Source of the DNA: Curtobacterium sp. ISL-83
GTDB lineage: Bacteria > Actinomycetota > Actinomycetes > Actinomycetales > Microbacteriaceae
Length of the DNA stretch: 64,000 nucleotides
Assembly: GCF_018613895.1 (NCBI RefSeq)
Contig: NZ_JAGGPH010000015.1
Location: 1-64,000 of the forward strand
Direction of reading: 5' to 3'
Of this stretch, positions 6,970-15,674 are shown piece by piece (the stretch's first letter is position 1; every line of letters begins with the position of its first letter). Below the pieces are notes generated by a model. That model did not search any database. It was not told the DNA's origin and was given only the letters and a program-made list of their open reading frames with translations. Both the position numbers and the translations under genes were made by a program.

Positions 6970-7692
6970 TCAGAAGGCGTGCGCGCCGAGGATCGCGCCA
7001 GCGGCGTAGGTGGCGGCGAGGGCCAGCGCCCCACCGATCACGACCCGGAGCGTCGCACGACCACGCGGAGCACCACCGAGCGTCGCACCGGTGGTCCCGG
7101 TGACTGCGAGGGCGACCAGGACGGCGATGACCGTGACTGCCACCTTGATCGATCCCGGCGCGAGGAGCATCGCGAGGAATGGCAGGGCCGCACCGGCGGT
7201 GAAGGTCGCTGCGGAGACCCAGGCCGCACGCATCGGGCTGACGACCTCGTCCTCGGCATCGCGGAGAGCCGCTGCAGCACGGCGGTCACGCACCTCGGGA
7301 CGCACGAGTTCCGACGCCACCGAGTCCGCGACCGCAGGCGAGACACCGAGCGACCGGTAGTGGGCGGCGATGGTCACCGCGTCCTCTGCTTCGGCCTCCA
7401 GGTGCGCCTGCTGCGCGGCCTGCCCGGTGCGCTGCGCGTCGCGGGCCCCGCTCACCGAGACGTACTCGCCGAGCGCCATCGACACGGCGCCACCGACGAG
7501 CGCGGCGGTCCCGGCAGCGAGCACGGGGCCGGTTCCTGCGCCGGCACCCGCGACACCAACCAGGACGGCGGCGACGGACACGATGCCGTCGTTGGCGCCG
7601 AGGAGTCCGGCGCGGAGCCAGTTGAGACGAGCAGCACTGGTCGAGTCGTCGTGCTCGACCACGGGAAGCGCGAGTTCCGTTGCAGTGGACAT
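6970..7692 (-). CDS. VIT1/CCC1 family iron/manganese transporter
   Basis: A 240-residue membrane protein with five predicted helices. The N-terminal LRAGLLGANDGIVSVA and the following GGAVSMALGEYVSVS are the signature of the VIT1/CCC1 family. The central hydrophilic part (residues 85-145) contains the Glu-rich cytosolic metal-binding helices seen in plant VIT1. Members export or sequester Fe2+ or Mn2+. The start MSTATELAL (ATG 7692) follows a leader with two DtxR-like boxes, which fits metal control. A longer frame reaches 7881 but would run through those boxes. Confidence 0.9.
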   Translation of the reverse strand: MSTATELALPVVEHDDSTSAARLNWLRAGLLGANDGIVSVAAVLVGVAGAGAGTGPVLAAGTAALVGGAVSMALGEYVSVSGARDAQRTGQAAQQAHLEAEAEDAVTIAAHYRSLGVSPAVADSVASELVRPEVRDRRAAAALRDAEDEVVSPMRAAWVSAATFTAGAALPFLAMLLAPGSIKVAVTVIAVLVALAVTGTTGATLGGAPRGRATLRVVIGGALALAATYAAGAILGAHAF

Positions 7693-7728
7693 GGGATGAG
7701 CAAAGCACTCGAACAGCATCTGCGCCAG

Positions 7729-7781
7729 CAAGGGAAGGCTCCCCTGACCTGGGATTTCTTGGTCAGGCAAGGCTGTCCTCA
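7729..7781 (-). promoter_or_regulatory. Two DtxR/IdeR-like boxes upstream of the VIT1 gene
   Basis: Box 1 caagggaaggctcccctga (7729-7747) and box 2 tcaggcaaggctgtcctca (7763-7781) both follow the imperfect palindrome TTAGGTTAGGCTAACCTAA of iron- or manganese-sensing DtxR-family regulators, by my count with 12 and 13 of 19 matches. Their centres are 34 bases apart. They lie 37-90 bases before the VIT1 start. Match and spacing are seen; binding is inferred. Confidence 0.6.
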
Positions 7782-7929
7782 CCTGCCAGGAGACGCCCCC
7801 CGCCGTTTGTCCCGAGACGAAACCGGAGTGCTCGGAGACCGTCGTCGTCCGCGTCGTCTCAGGATTGAGACACAGAGTCAATGCGTCTCACCGCTGAGAC
7901 GCCACCGCGGGCAGTCAAGTGGCCCGAGG

Positions 7930-8592
7930 TCAAGCCGGCGGGACCCGAACGATGTGGTTCTGGTACGCCCACACCACGGCCTGCAGGCGCGACCGCACAC
8001 CGAGCTTCGGCAGCATCCGTGCCAGGTGCGACTTCACCGTGGAGACCTCCACCACGAGCGCCGCCGCGATCTCCTCGTTCGACATCCCCTGCGCGAGCAG
8101 GAGCAGCACGTCACGCTCGCGGGCGGTGAGCAGGTCGTCCACCAGGTCGCCGGACACCGGCTGCAACCGACGACGCGACACGAACTCGCGGAGCACCCGG
8201 CGAGTCAGGGACTGGTCGATCGTCCCGTTCCCGGCCGCGACCTGCCGCACGGCCCCGACGATGACGTCCGGCTCCGCGTCCTTCAGCAGGAACCCGGCCG
8301 CTCCCGCCTCGAGGGCGCCGAACACGTAGTCGTCCATGTCGAACGTCGTGAGCATCAGGACCGCGACCTGGGGGTCTGCACCCGACAGGGCGCGGGCGAC
8401 CTCGATCCCGTCGAGCACCGGCATCCGGATGTCCAGGCACGCCACGTCCGGAGCGGTCTCGCGAGCGAGCTCGAGCGCTTGGCCGCCGTCGACCGCGACG
8501 CCGACGACCTCGATGTCCGGCTCCGCGTCGAGCAGTGCGGTGATGCCGGCCCGGACGAGCGGCTGGTCGTCGGCGACGAGCACCCGGATCAC
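7930..8592 (-). CDS. NarL/LuxR-family response regulator
   Basis: A 220-residue two-component regulator. The receiver domain (about 1-120) has the acidic pair D8/D9, phosphoacceptor D54 in VACLDIRMPVLDG, and the conserved Lys in GFLLKDAEPD. The C-terminal LuxR-type helix-turn-helix spans LTARERDVLLLLAQGMSNEE to VSTVKSHLARMLPKLG. GTG 8592 overlaps the kinase stop (GTGA), so translation is probably coupled. It should be phosphorylated by the adjacent kinase and may control the same operon. No target is known. Confidence 0.95.
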   Translation of the reverse strand: MIRVLVADDQPLVRAGITALLDAEPDIEVVGVAVDGGQALELARETAPDVACLDIRMPVLDGIEVARALSGADPQVAVLMLTTFDMDDYVFGALEAGAAGFLLKDAEPDVIVGAVRQVAAGNGTIDQSLTRRVLREFVSRRRLQPVSGDLVDDLLTARERDVLLLLAQGMSNEEIAAALVVEVSTVKSHLARMLPKLGVRSRLQAVVWAYQNHIVRVPPA

Positions 8593-9896
8593 GCGACCAC
8601 CTGCCCACCCGGGTCGGTGTCGTCGGCTGCGGGAGGAGCCTCCCGGCCGACCATCAGCACCACCTGCCATCCGCCGCCCTCCGTCGGGCCGACCGTCAGG
8701 TCACTGCCGACCAGCTCGGCACGCTCCCGCATCCCGCGCAGGCCGAACCCACCCGATGGCGCATCCGCGGATGCCGTGTGCGCAGACGGCCCGTTCGTGA
8801 CCCGCACGGTCAATCGATCCGCATCGCGGTCGTCGAGCTCGACGACACAGCGCGCATCGGGCGCGTGCATGGCCGCGTTGGACAGGGCCTCTTGCACCGT
8901 GCGGTAGGCGGCGAGCTGCGCGAGCGGGCCGATCCCGGACCCGAGCGGGCGGACGTCGTCCTCCAGCACTCGGAGGTCGATCGCGGCCCGCCGGGGCGAG
9001 CGGGCAACCAGATCGGGGATCGCGGCGACCGTCTCCACGGCGAGCGTGGCGGCGGAGTCGTCCCGCAGCAGACCGACCAGCCGACGCAGGTCGTCGAGCA
9101 CACTCGTGCTCTGCGCGCGCATCTGCCGGACGCCGTCATGGGCACGCTCCGGGTCCGTGTCGATCTGCCGGTCCACGACCCCCGCCATCAGCGCGATGCC
9201 GGAGAGGTGGTGCGCGGCGATGTCGTGCAGTTCACGGGCCATCGCGGCACGCTCGCGGGCGACCGCGACGTCCACCAGGGCGTCGCGCTCGCGGACCAGT
9301 GCGGACTGCTCCTGGCGTTGCGCGCGGCGGACCTCGATGCGGGACTTCGCCACGAGCGCCCCGAGCAGCGGCAGCCCCACGACGCCCACGCCCTGCACGA
9401 GCCCCTGCCCGATGCCACCGACCGCACCCGTTGCGTCGGCCACGACGGCGGCCGTCGTCTCACCCGCGGCGACGAGCAACGCGGCGAGCGCCAGTGCGGG
9501 CCAGAGCCCGGCGAGCGGTGTCGCGAGCACCGCGACGACGACGGCGACCATGACGGCGAGACCTCCGTCGCCGTGCAGGCTCGGCGGCACGACGACCGCG
9601 GGCACCACGGCGAGCGCGGCGACCACGACGACCGCGGTCCGCGGCGCGACCCGCGCCACCGTGAGCACGACCGCCTGCACCAGGAGCACGGCCGCGGTGA
9701 TCCACCACGCGGCAGACCACGCCTGCGGGAAGGCGAGCGAGTCGGTGGACGGGTCGCCCTCGGCGAGTGTCGGGGCGGCGACCAGCAGGGCGAGGGCGGC
9801 CAGGGCCGTCGCCCCGGCCACGATCACGTCGCGGCGACGGATCGGGGCCCGGGAGCGGGTGGGCGCGGTCTCGCCGCGCGCCTCAGCGGTGGCCAT
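8589..9896 (-). CDS. DesK/NarX-type sensor histidine kinase
   Basis: A 435-residue kinase. The N-terminal half has about six hydrophobic segments without a large extracellular domain, pointing to membrane-intrinsic sensing. The HisKA_3 motif ARELHDIAAHHLSGIA carries phosphoacceptor H224. The ATPase domain shows the N box (VQEALSNAAMHAPDA) and the G box (GGFGLRGMRERAEL). Start ATG 9896 lies inside the end of the upstream CPBP gene (14-base overlap), and its stop overlaps the regulator start, so the three genes form one operon. Confidence 0.95.
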   Translation of the reverse strand: MATAEARGETAPTRSRAPIRRRDVIVAGATALAALALLVAAPTLAEGDPSTDSLAFPQAWSAAWWITAAVLLVQAVVLTVARVAPRTAVVVVAALAVVPAVVVPPSLHGDGGLAVMVAVVVAVLATPLAGLWPALALAALLVAAGETTAAVVADATGAVGGIGQGLVQGVGVVGLPLLGALVAKSRIEVRRAQRQEQSALVRERDALVDVAVARERAAMARELHDIAAHHLSGIALMAGVVDRQIDTDPERAHDGVRQMRAQSTSVLDDLRRLVGLLRDDSAATLAVETVAAIPDLVARSPRRAAIDLRVLEDDVRPLGSGIGPLAQLAAYRTVQEALSNAAMHAPDARCVVELDDRDADRLTVRVTNGPSAHTASADAPSGGFGLRGMRERAELVGSDLTVGPTEGGGWQVVLMVGREAPPAADDTDPGGQVVA

Positions 9897-10842
9897 CGCC
9901 GAAGTCTACGGAGTGGGCGGCGTCGTCGGCAGGCGCCGTCGTGTGCTCGCGCTGCGCCGGTCCGGGGTACCCGAGGCGCCCGCGGGTCGCGATCACGATG
10001 ACGGTCGCCCCGACGGCGGCCATCGCGAACAGCCCGAACATCAGCTGGTTGGCCGGGATCGTCGGGTAGATGTCGGTCCAGAGCAGCGAGACGGTGTTGT
10101 TCACGCCGACGTGCAGCAGCATCGCGACGGGCAGGCTCTCACCGGTGCGGTTGAACACCCACGCCATCACGACGTTGAAGGTGATGCAGAACCCGGCGAA
10201 CCAGACCACGTCGGTCCAGTGCGCGTTCGGCCAGCCGCCCCAGTCGCTCAGGAACAGGGGCATGTGCCAGAGCGCCCACACCGGTCCGAGGACGGCGGCA
10301 GCACCGAGCGGCGTGAAGCGCTGCTGCAGGCGGGGCAGGGCGAAGTCGCGCCAGCCCGGTTCCTCGGCCAGCCCGGTCGTCAGGAGCTGCAGGACCAGAC
10401 CCGGCACGATCGAGACCAGGGCGAGCGTCGACGGTGCGTGCACGACGCCCCCGGAGAACGGCAGGCCGGACAGGACGACCAGGGCCGGCACCCCGACGAG
10501 CGCCAGTGCGTACCACTTCCACGAGACGCGCCACCGCAGCAGGCGCCCGACCCAGCGGCGCAGCCCCGGTCGGCCGTCGGCGAGCGCGGTCACCAGGAAC
10601 GCGGATCCGAGCGGGCCGAGCAGTGCCCCGGGCAGCACGCCCGAGAGCTGGGACGTGCCGAGCACGGTCGGGAAGCGGAAGTCCCACACGCCGAGCCCGT
10701 TCTGCGACAGCACGTAGGGCAGCCACGCGAGCCAGCTCAGGCCGCAGGCCAGGACGAAGAAGGTCAGCAGCGGGTGGTCCGCGACCCGCTCGCGCACACC
10801 CCGCGCCCCGGTTTCGCGGCGGTTCTCGATGATCGTCGTCAT
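9883..10842 (-). CDS. CPBP family intramembrane metalloprotease
   Basis: A 319-residue protein with about eight membrane segments. The CPBP (CAAX-protease/bacteriocin-processing) signature is present: EEPGWRDFALPRL supplies the EExxxR motif, WHMPLF the second metal-site His, and LHVGVNNT the third. The family cleaves prenylated or other substrates within the membrane, and many bacterial members give bacteriocin resistance. ATG 10842 follows an ideal GAGGAGG. First gene of an operon with the sensor kinase and regulator, so it may be the sensed or regulated partner. Confidence 0.9.
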   Translation of the reverse strand: MTTIIENRRETGARGVRERVADHPLLTFFVLACGLSWLAWLPYVLSQNGLGVWDFRFPTVLGTSQLSGVLPGALLGPLGSAFLVTALADGRPGLRRWVGRLLRWRVSWKWYALALVGVPALVVLSGLPFSGGVVHAPSTLALVSIVPGLVLQLLTTGLAEEPGWRDFALPRLQQRFTPLGAAAVLGPVWALWHMPLFLSDWGGWPNAHWTDVVWFAGFCITFNVVMAWVFNRTGESLPVAMLLHVGVNNTVSLLWTDIYPTIPANQLMFGLFAMAAVGATVIVIATRGRLGYPGPAQREHTTAPADDAAHSVDFGDGHR

Positions 10843-11158
10843 GACGTCCTCCTCGGTCGGGTGGCCGTCTGTCGACCACACCCTCGACGCTAGGAAGGGC
10901 CAGGCACCGGGACGACCGGCGAAGGACGGGACGTGCGGGGTTGCATCGAAGTATGCAGGCGTCCTGCGGGTGGCCGGGAGGCCCGTGGCCGGCCCCGTCA
11001 GGCCCGGAACCGCTGAGGACCCTCAGACACAGCGACCAGTCCGGCAGGTGCTTCCCCGACGCCGCTCCCTAACGTGAGGAGTCGCCGGGTCGGCGCCGAC
11101 GCGGTGTCCTCGTCGTCGTGCCCCACCGGTCGCGCCGCCCTCGTCAGCGGGAGCCCCC
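10843..11158. other. Divergent promoter region between CPBP operon and esterase
   Basis: This 316-base spacer holds no gene that I can support. It contains the inverted repeat tgcatcgaagtatgca (10942-10957; arms TGCAT/ATGCA, 6-base spacer), about 100 bases before the CPBP start and a reasonable candidate for the NarL-type regulator of that operon. It also has a short perfect hairpin ctgaggaccctcag (11013-11026) ahead of the esterase gene. Confidence 0.4.
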
Positions 11159-12304
11159 ATGTCCAGCAGAACCGTCCGGAACCTCGTGCTGTGGCCGATC
11201 GTCATCGCCGTCGTTGCCGGGGCCTTCGGGGTGGGGACCGTCGTCGGTCGGCACGGCGCGGACGACGCTGCTGGAGCGGGCGGTGCCACGACCGTCGCAG
11301 CGGCCACCGGGACCCCGAGCCGCACGGCCTCGACGAGCACGCCGGCCGCGACGTTCGGTCCGGCCGAGAAGGCGGGCCCCGCGACGCCGCCTGCGGACGC
11401 GCAAGGACCCGAGGGCATCCCGGCCGCGGAGCACCCGACCGGCACCGCGCCCAGCAGCCTCGACCTCGCCTCCACCTGGATGCCGCCGACGACCATGCCG
11501 ACCGTGGGCCGACTCCTCCGCGTGCAGATCCCGGGGACCCTCTCGCACTTCGCCGCCCGGACGGCCCTGCTGTACCTGCCGCCCGCTGCGCTGACCGCGG
11601 ATCCGCCGGCGCTGCCCGTCGCCGTGCTCCTGTCCGGCCAGAGTCGCTACGCGTCGCCGGAGGACCTCGCGGACGGCGGCCAGATCGAGCGCACGCTGAA
11701 CGGCCTCGCGGCGGTCCACTCAGGGCTCACGCCGATCGTCGTCGTCCCCGATCAGCTCCGCACCGGCAGCAACAACCCGATGTGCGTCGACGGGCCGCTC
11801 GGCAACAGCCGGACGTACCTGCTGCAGGACGTCCCGGCGTGGATCGGCAGCCACCTCCGGGTGCAGACCGGAGCGTCCGCGTGGACGATCGGCGGGTTCT
11901 CGCAGGGCGGGACGTGCGCGATCCAGCTCGGCGCCGGCGCACCCTCGCGGTTCGGGAACCTCATCGACGTCTCCGGCGAGATGGGCCCGACGCTCGGGAC
12001 GGAGTCCGCCACGATCGAGCAGGGGTTCAGCGGCGACCGCGCCGCGTACGAGGCAGCGATGCCCGTTGCCCTGCTCCGGGCACACACGCCGTACGCGCAC
12101 TCCGGTGCGTTCTTCGCCGCCGGGGCGCTCGACCACACCTACGGGCCGGTGATGCCGGTGTTGGCCGACCACGCTCGCACCGCTGGCATGCAGGTCGCGA
12201 CGTGGACGCTGCCGGGAGGCAAGCACAGCTGGTCGACGGCATCGCAGGGTCTGGCAGCCGGGCTGTCCTGGGTGATGCCACGCTGCGGGTTGGCTCCGGC
12301 CTGA
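11159..12304 (+). CDS. Membrane-anchored or secreted alpha/beta-hydrolase (antigen 85/esterase D-like)
   Basis: A 381-residue protein with one N-terminal hydrophobic helix (about 9-30), a Pro/Thr/Ala-rich linker (about 40-100), then an alpha/beta-hydrolase domain. The nucleophile elbow is GGFSQGG (S248); D325 in GALDH and H356 in GGKHSW complete a plausible triad. The fold resembles the esterase/mycolyltransferase superfamily; this organism probably lacks mycolates, so a general cell-wall or ester hydrolase is likelier. Start ATG 11159. The substrate is unknown. Confidence 0.75.
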   Translation: MSSRTVRNLVLWPIVIAVVAGAFGVGTVVGRHGADDAAGAGGATTVAAATGTPSRTASTSTPAATFGPAEKAGPATPPADAQGPEGIPAAEHPTGTAPSSLDLASTWMPPTTMPTVGRLLRVQIPGTLSHFAARTALLYLPPAALTADPPALPVAVLLSGQSRYASPEDLADGGQIERTLNGLAAVHSGLTPIVVVPDQLRTGSNNPMCVDGPLGNSRTYLLQDVPAWIGSHLRVQTGASAWTIGGFSQGGTCAIQLGAGAPSRFGNLIDVSGEMGPTLGTESATIEQGFSGDRAAYEAAMPVALLRAHTPYAHSGAFFAAGALDHTYGPVMPVLADHARTAGMQVATWTLPGGKHSWSTASQGLAAGLSWVMPRCGLAPA

Positions 12305-12558
12305 GCGGAGCGGTCATCGCCCCGCCTCCCGCCGTCCGGGACGTGCCCGCCGGCAGGTCGGGCTCTGTTCGCGCGCACCGGACAGGCCGCCGCCGTGGAC
12401 CAATCTGTCCGCTCGTCCGCACCGGACAATCCGTGAACCCCTCCACGGTCTCGGCGTATTCTTTGATGTGGAAGCAACGACGATTCCGGCCCTCCCCCAC
12501 GGCCCGAGCGTCCCACCGCTTCCGGGCCGGTCTCGACCAGACCCGAACAAGAGCCCTC

Positions 12559-12915
12559 GTGACCGAACACCTCATCGAGTACGTCGCCCGTGACCGAACG
12601 GGCATCACCGCCGTCGTGACGCCCACCGGCGTCGTCGACGTGGACACCGTCATCCGGAACATCCACGCCGGGCACGCCGGCTACTACGTCGCTGCCGACT
12701 CGTGGAAGCGCACGCCGGTCCGCAGCATGTCGTTCCTCGGCGGCGCCTACCTGTTCGCGAACTGGGACGGGTCGAAGCGCAACATGCTGCACGACCTGGC
12801 GTTCCGGGCCGAGACCCGGTCGATCCAGACCGTCAGCCGGCGATCGGTACGCCGGTCGTCACTCGGAGCCACCGTCCGGGCGTTCCTGCTCGGCGAACGC
12901 CGCCCCCAGCGCTGA
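12559..12915 (+). CDS. Hypothetical protein (DUF3892-like)
   Basis: A 118-residue product. The order of features (EHLIEYVARDRTG, then VIRNIHAGHAGYYVAADSW, then a basic tail) recalls DUF3892-type small beta proteins, but the match is weak. GTG 12559 begins at the recognisable region; ATG 12466 in the same frame would add 31 Arg-rich residues. The last 30 residues are strongly basic (RRSVRRSSLG and beyond). No membrane segment. Not linked to its neighbours. Confidence 0.5.
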   Translation: MTEHLIEYVARDRTGITAVVTPTGVVDVDTVIRNIHAGHAGYYVAADSWKRTPVRSMSFLGGAYLFANWDGSKRNMLHDLAFRAETRSIQTVSRRSVRRSSLGATVRAFLLGERRPQR

Positions 12916-12962
12916 GCACCGGGGCCGGTCACCGACCCACCGACTCGCTCGGGTCGTGCTGA

Positions 12963-13151
12963 CTAGCTCGGGTCGTGCTGCTGCTCCGGCTCCGCCGGCT
13001 CGCCGCCGGAGTCGACGTCGCTGTCCTGCTGCGGGTCCTTCGTCGCGTCCCCCGTGCTCGAGCCGTCGCCGAGGGACTCGGTCCGCGCGGCTTCGGACTC
13101 CGACACGTCGGTCGAGCCGTCCGGGGTGTCTGCTGTCGATGCGTCTGTCAT
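12963..13151 (-). CDS. Small acidic low-complexity protein
   Basis: A 62-residue product made almost entirely of Ser, Thr, Asp, Glu, Gly and Pro (for example SESEAARTESLGDGSSTG), with no hydrophobic core. It is probably disordered. Similar small acidic Microbacteriaceae proteins are known only as hypotheticals. ATG 13151 gives MTDASTADTPDG; the frame extends upstream into the repeat region, which is unlikely to be coding. Function unknown. Confidence 0.5.
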   Translation of the reverse strand: MTDASTADTPDGSTDVSESEAARTESLGDGSSTGDATKDPQQDSDVDSGGEPAEPEQQHDPS

Positions 13152-13199
13152 GGCGCGGACGCTACCCGTCCGGCGCGCACGGCCTTGCCAGGGCCGTGT

Positions 13200-13640
13200 C
13201 CCGCCCGCTCGACACGGCGGCGTCCGCGCGACGCGCCTCCACAACACCGAGACGCCGTCGAATGCCGCGGCGTCTCGCGCAGGGGGCGGCGTCTCCCGTT
13301 GACGGGGGCGTCTCGCGGTGACGGGGGCGTCTCACGTTGACGGACGCGTCCCGCCCGCTCGACACGGCGGCGTCCGCGGGAAACGCCTCCACAACACCGA
13401 AACGCCGTCGAATTCCGCGGCGCCTCGGGCGCGTGGCGGCGTCTCCCGTTGACGGGGGCGTCTCGCGGTGACGGGGGCGTGCCGCCCGCTCGACACGGCG
13501 GCGTCCGCGGGAAACGCCTCCACAACACCGAGACGCCGCCGAATTCCGCGGCGTCTCGCGCGCGGGGCGGCGTCCTGCGTCGACGCAGGCGTCTCGCGGT
13601 GACGGGGGCGCCTCGCGCGGACGGGGGCGTCTCGCGGTGA
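13200..13640. repeat. Three long GC-rich direct repeats with internal 'gacgggggcgtctcg' units
   Basis: ccgcccgctcgacacggcgg begins copies at 13201, 13351 and 13482. Each continues through cgtccgcg, gcctccacaacaccgagac and cgaattccgcggcg into multiple gacgggggcgtctcgcggt motifs, so the spacing is about 150 and 131 bp. The block has no supportable gene although several frames are open because of the GC bias. It lies between the acidic-protein gene and the ABC transporter terminator. Confidence 0.8.
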
Positions 13641-13654
13641 GACGGCACCGAGAC

Positions 13655-13696
13655 GGACGGGAGGCGCGGTGCCAGCTGGCACCGCGCCTCCCGTCC
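13655..13696. terminator. Dispersed palindrome at the end of the ABC transporter operon
   Basis: Two 21-base arms reading gggaggcgcggtgccag and its complement are perfectly complementary with agct at the centre. No T-run follows. It lies 15 bases beyond the permease stop on the minus strand. The same core recurs at eight or more gene ends in this window, so it is both a repeat family and a probable terminator. Confidence 0.7.
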
Positions 13697-13710
13697 GCCG
13701 GATGGTCGCG

Positions 13711-14550
13711 TCAGACGTCGCGTCGGCGCGCGGCGGTGAGCGCGAGCGCGCCGACCACCAGTACCTCGGCGGCGAGCACGGCGAAGCCGCCCCAGCCGTT
13801 CAGCATCACACCGGGCTGGGGAGGCGTCCCCTCGGTCGTGTACGAGTACAGCTGCGCGCCCGCCTCTGACGGAAGGAAGCGCGTGACGTCGTCGATCCAC
13901 TGTGCGTTCGTCAACGCCGCGAAGAGCGACACGATGACCGGCAGCACGAGCAGCAAGCCGAGCGTGATCGCGATGCCGCCCGCGGTCGAGCGGACCAGGA
14001 GTCCGATCCCGTAGGCCAGCAGGGCGATGAGCGTCACGTACACCGATGCGCCGAGGATCGGCATGAACACCGACGGGTCGGCGATGTCGGCGTGCACTCC
14101 CTTGCCGGCCTGCAGCACCGCGGAGATCGCGACACCGATCCACGTGGCGACGACGCTCACGACGAAGGTCGTCGCCGCGAGCACGAACGCCTTCGCCAGG
14201 ATGACCCCGGTGCGACCCGGGTCGGCCGTGAAGGTCGAACGCACCTGGCCGGTGCCGTACTCGCCGGTGATGATGACGGCCCCGAGGACCGAGATGACCA
14301 GCGCGCTCAGGTAGACACCAGCGGTGTTGATGTTGACGATGGTGGCGTTGGCCTGCGCCTGCGGGATCTGCCCGCCGTCGCTGCCGCTGCCGGCGAACGC
14401 CCCGAGCAGCATGGCCATCGCGATCGTGATCACCACGAGGATCGCGAAGCACCACACCGTGGAGCGGATGCTCCGGAGCTTGATCCACTCACTCCGCACC
14501 AGGCGGGGGAAGCTCAGGCCGATGGTCGTGGTCTGCAGTGCGGCACTCAT
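13711..14550 (-). CDS. ABC-2 type transporter permease
   Basis: A 279-residue permease with six hydrophobic segments. The start LSFPRLVRSEWIKLRSIRST is typical of ABC-2 permeases that pair with antibiotic- or bacitracin-type ATPases, and ITGEYGTGQVRSTF after helix 2 is the coupling-helix signature. ATG 14550 overlaps the ATPase stop (ATGA), so the two are translationally coupled. Together they should form an exporter; the substrate is not visible from the sequence. Confidence 0.9.
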   Translation of the reverse strand: MSAALQTTTIGLSFPRLVRSEWIKLRSIRSTVWCFAILVVITIAMAMLLGAFAGSGSDGGQIPQAQANATIVNINTAGVYLSALVISVLGAVIITGEYGTGQVRSTFTADPGRTGVILAKAFVLAATTFVVSVVATWIGVAISAVLQAGKGVHADIADPSVFMPILGASVYVTLIALLAYGIGLLVRSTAGGIAITLGLLLVLPVIVSLFAALTNAQWIDDVTRFLPSEAGAQLYSYTTEGTPPQPGVMLNGWGGFAVLAAEVLVVGALALTAARRRDV

Positions 14551-15476
14551 GCGGCGCCCTCCGATCGGTACTCGACGTCGTCGCGGGTGAGGGCCATGTA
14601 CGCCTCTTCCAGGCTGGCGCCCATCGGGGTGAGCTCGTGCAGCACGGCACCGACCTGCGCGGCGATCGCACCGACGGTCTGCGCGTCGGGGCCGACGACG
14701 ACGAACGCGCCGTCCTCGCGCGGGGTGACGGCGGACGCGGCCGAACCGATCGCGCCGAAGAGGCGGTCCGGGTCCGGGGTGCGGACGAGCACGCGACTCG
14801 CACCGCCGTCCGTTCCGGCACCCGCCACGAACTCGGCGATCGGGGCGTCGGCGAGCACACGGCCGCGACCGAGCACGACCACGCGGTCCGCGGTCTGCGC
14901 CATCTCGCTCATGAGGTGGCTGGACAGGAAGACCGTCCGGCCGTCGGCAGCCATGCGCCGGGCGAGTTGCCGCACCCACACGACGCCGTCAGGGTCGAGG
15001 CCGTTCACGGGCTCGTCGAGAATCAGGGTCTTCGGGTCACCGAGCAGCGCTGCGGCGATGCCGAGCCGCTGTCCCATGCCGAGCGAGAACCCGCCGACAC
15101 GCTTCTTGCCGACGGACTCGATGCCGGTCATGTCCATGACCTCGTGCACGCGCGACTTCGGGATGCCGTGGGTCGCCGCGAGCGCGAGCAGGTGGTTGTA
15201 GGCACTGCGTCCGGAGTGCACCGCCTTTGCCTCGAGCAGCGCACCGACCTGCCGGAGCGGATCGCGGAAGGTCTGGTAGGGCTGCCCGTTGACCAGGGCC
15301 CGTCCGGACGTGGGGCGGTCGAGCCCCATGATCATGCGCATCGTGGTGGACTTGCCGGCGCCGTTCGGGCCGAGGAAGCCCGTCACGCTGCCGGGGCGGA
15401 CGACGAACGAGACGTCGTCCACGGCGAGCTTCGGGCCGTAGCGTTTGCTGAGATGGTCGACTTCGATCACGGGCAT
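14547..15476 (-). CDS. ABC transporter ATP-binding protein
   Basis: A 309-residue ATPase of the antibiotic/bacitracin exporter class. Walker A is GPNGAGKST (near residue 37), the signature is FSLGMGQRLGIA, Walker B is TLILDEPVNGLDPDG, and the switch His is in FLSSHLMSE. A C-terminal accessory domain (about 215-309) is typical of this class. ATG 15476 begins MPVIEVDHLSKRYG; an adjacent GTG at 15479 is possible. First gene of the two-gene operon with the permease. Confidence 0.95.
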   Translation of the reverse strand: MPVIEVDHLSKRYGPKLAVDDVSFVVRPGSVTGFLGPNGAGKSTTMRMIMGLDRPTSGRALVNGQPYQTFRDPLRQVGALLEAKAVHSGRSAYNHLLALAATHGIPKSRVHEVMDMTGIESVGKKRVGGFSLGMGQRLGIAAALLGDPKTLILDEPVNGLDPDGVVWVRQLARRMAADGRTVFLSSHLMSEMAQTADRVVVLGRGRVLADAPIAEFVAGAGTDGGASRVLVRTPDPDRLFGAIGSAASAVTPREDGAFVVVGPDAQTVGAIAAQVGAVLHELTPMGASLEEAYMALTRDDVEYRSEGAA

Positions 15477-15601
15477 CACGCTAGGGCAGCGAGGGTAGAC
15501 CGTGCGTCCTCCGCGAGACGGACATCCGTGGGAGGTGGTGTCCGTCGCCCGTCGGAGGGCTGGTGCGATGTGTCGGGCTTCGCGGAACGCGGGTCGCAGG
15601 G

Positions 15602-15637
15602 CGACACCGCCGCTGTCGCGCGACAGCGGCGGTGTCG
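15602..15637. terminator. Strong hairpin after the ROK kinase gene
   Basis: cgacaccgccgctgtcg (15602-15618) and its exact complement (15621-15637) are separated by cg, giving a 17-bp stem. It lies about 40 bases beyond the kinase stop on the minus strand. No T-run follows. A relative of the stem (gccgctgtcgcacgacgtc) occurs near 61008, so the family may be dispersed. Confidence 0.65.
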
Positions 15638-15674
15638 TCTTCGACGGTGGTCGGCCGCTCGCTCGCCGTCACCG

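Noticed and set aside
6676..8907. 743-codon open frame on the plus strand
   Set aside because: It is antisense to clear genes (VIT1, response regulator, kinase) and has Arg/His/Pro-rich non-protein-like composition caused by high GC.
13200..13640. CRISPR array
   Set aside because: Repeats are long, unevenly spaced and adjacent, with no unique spacers and no cas genes.
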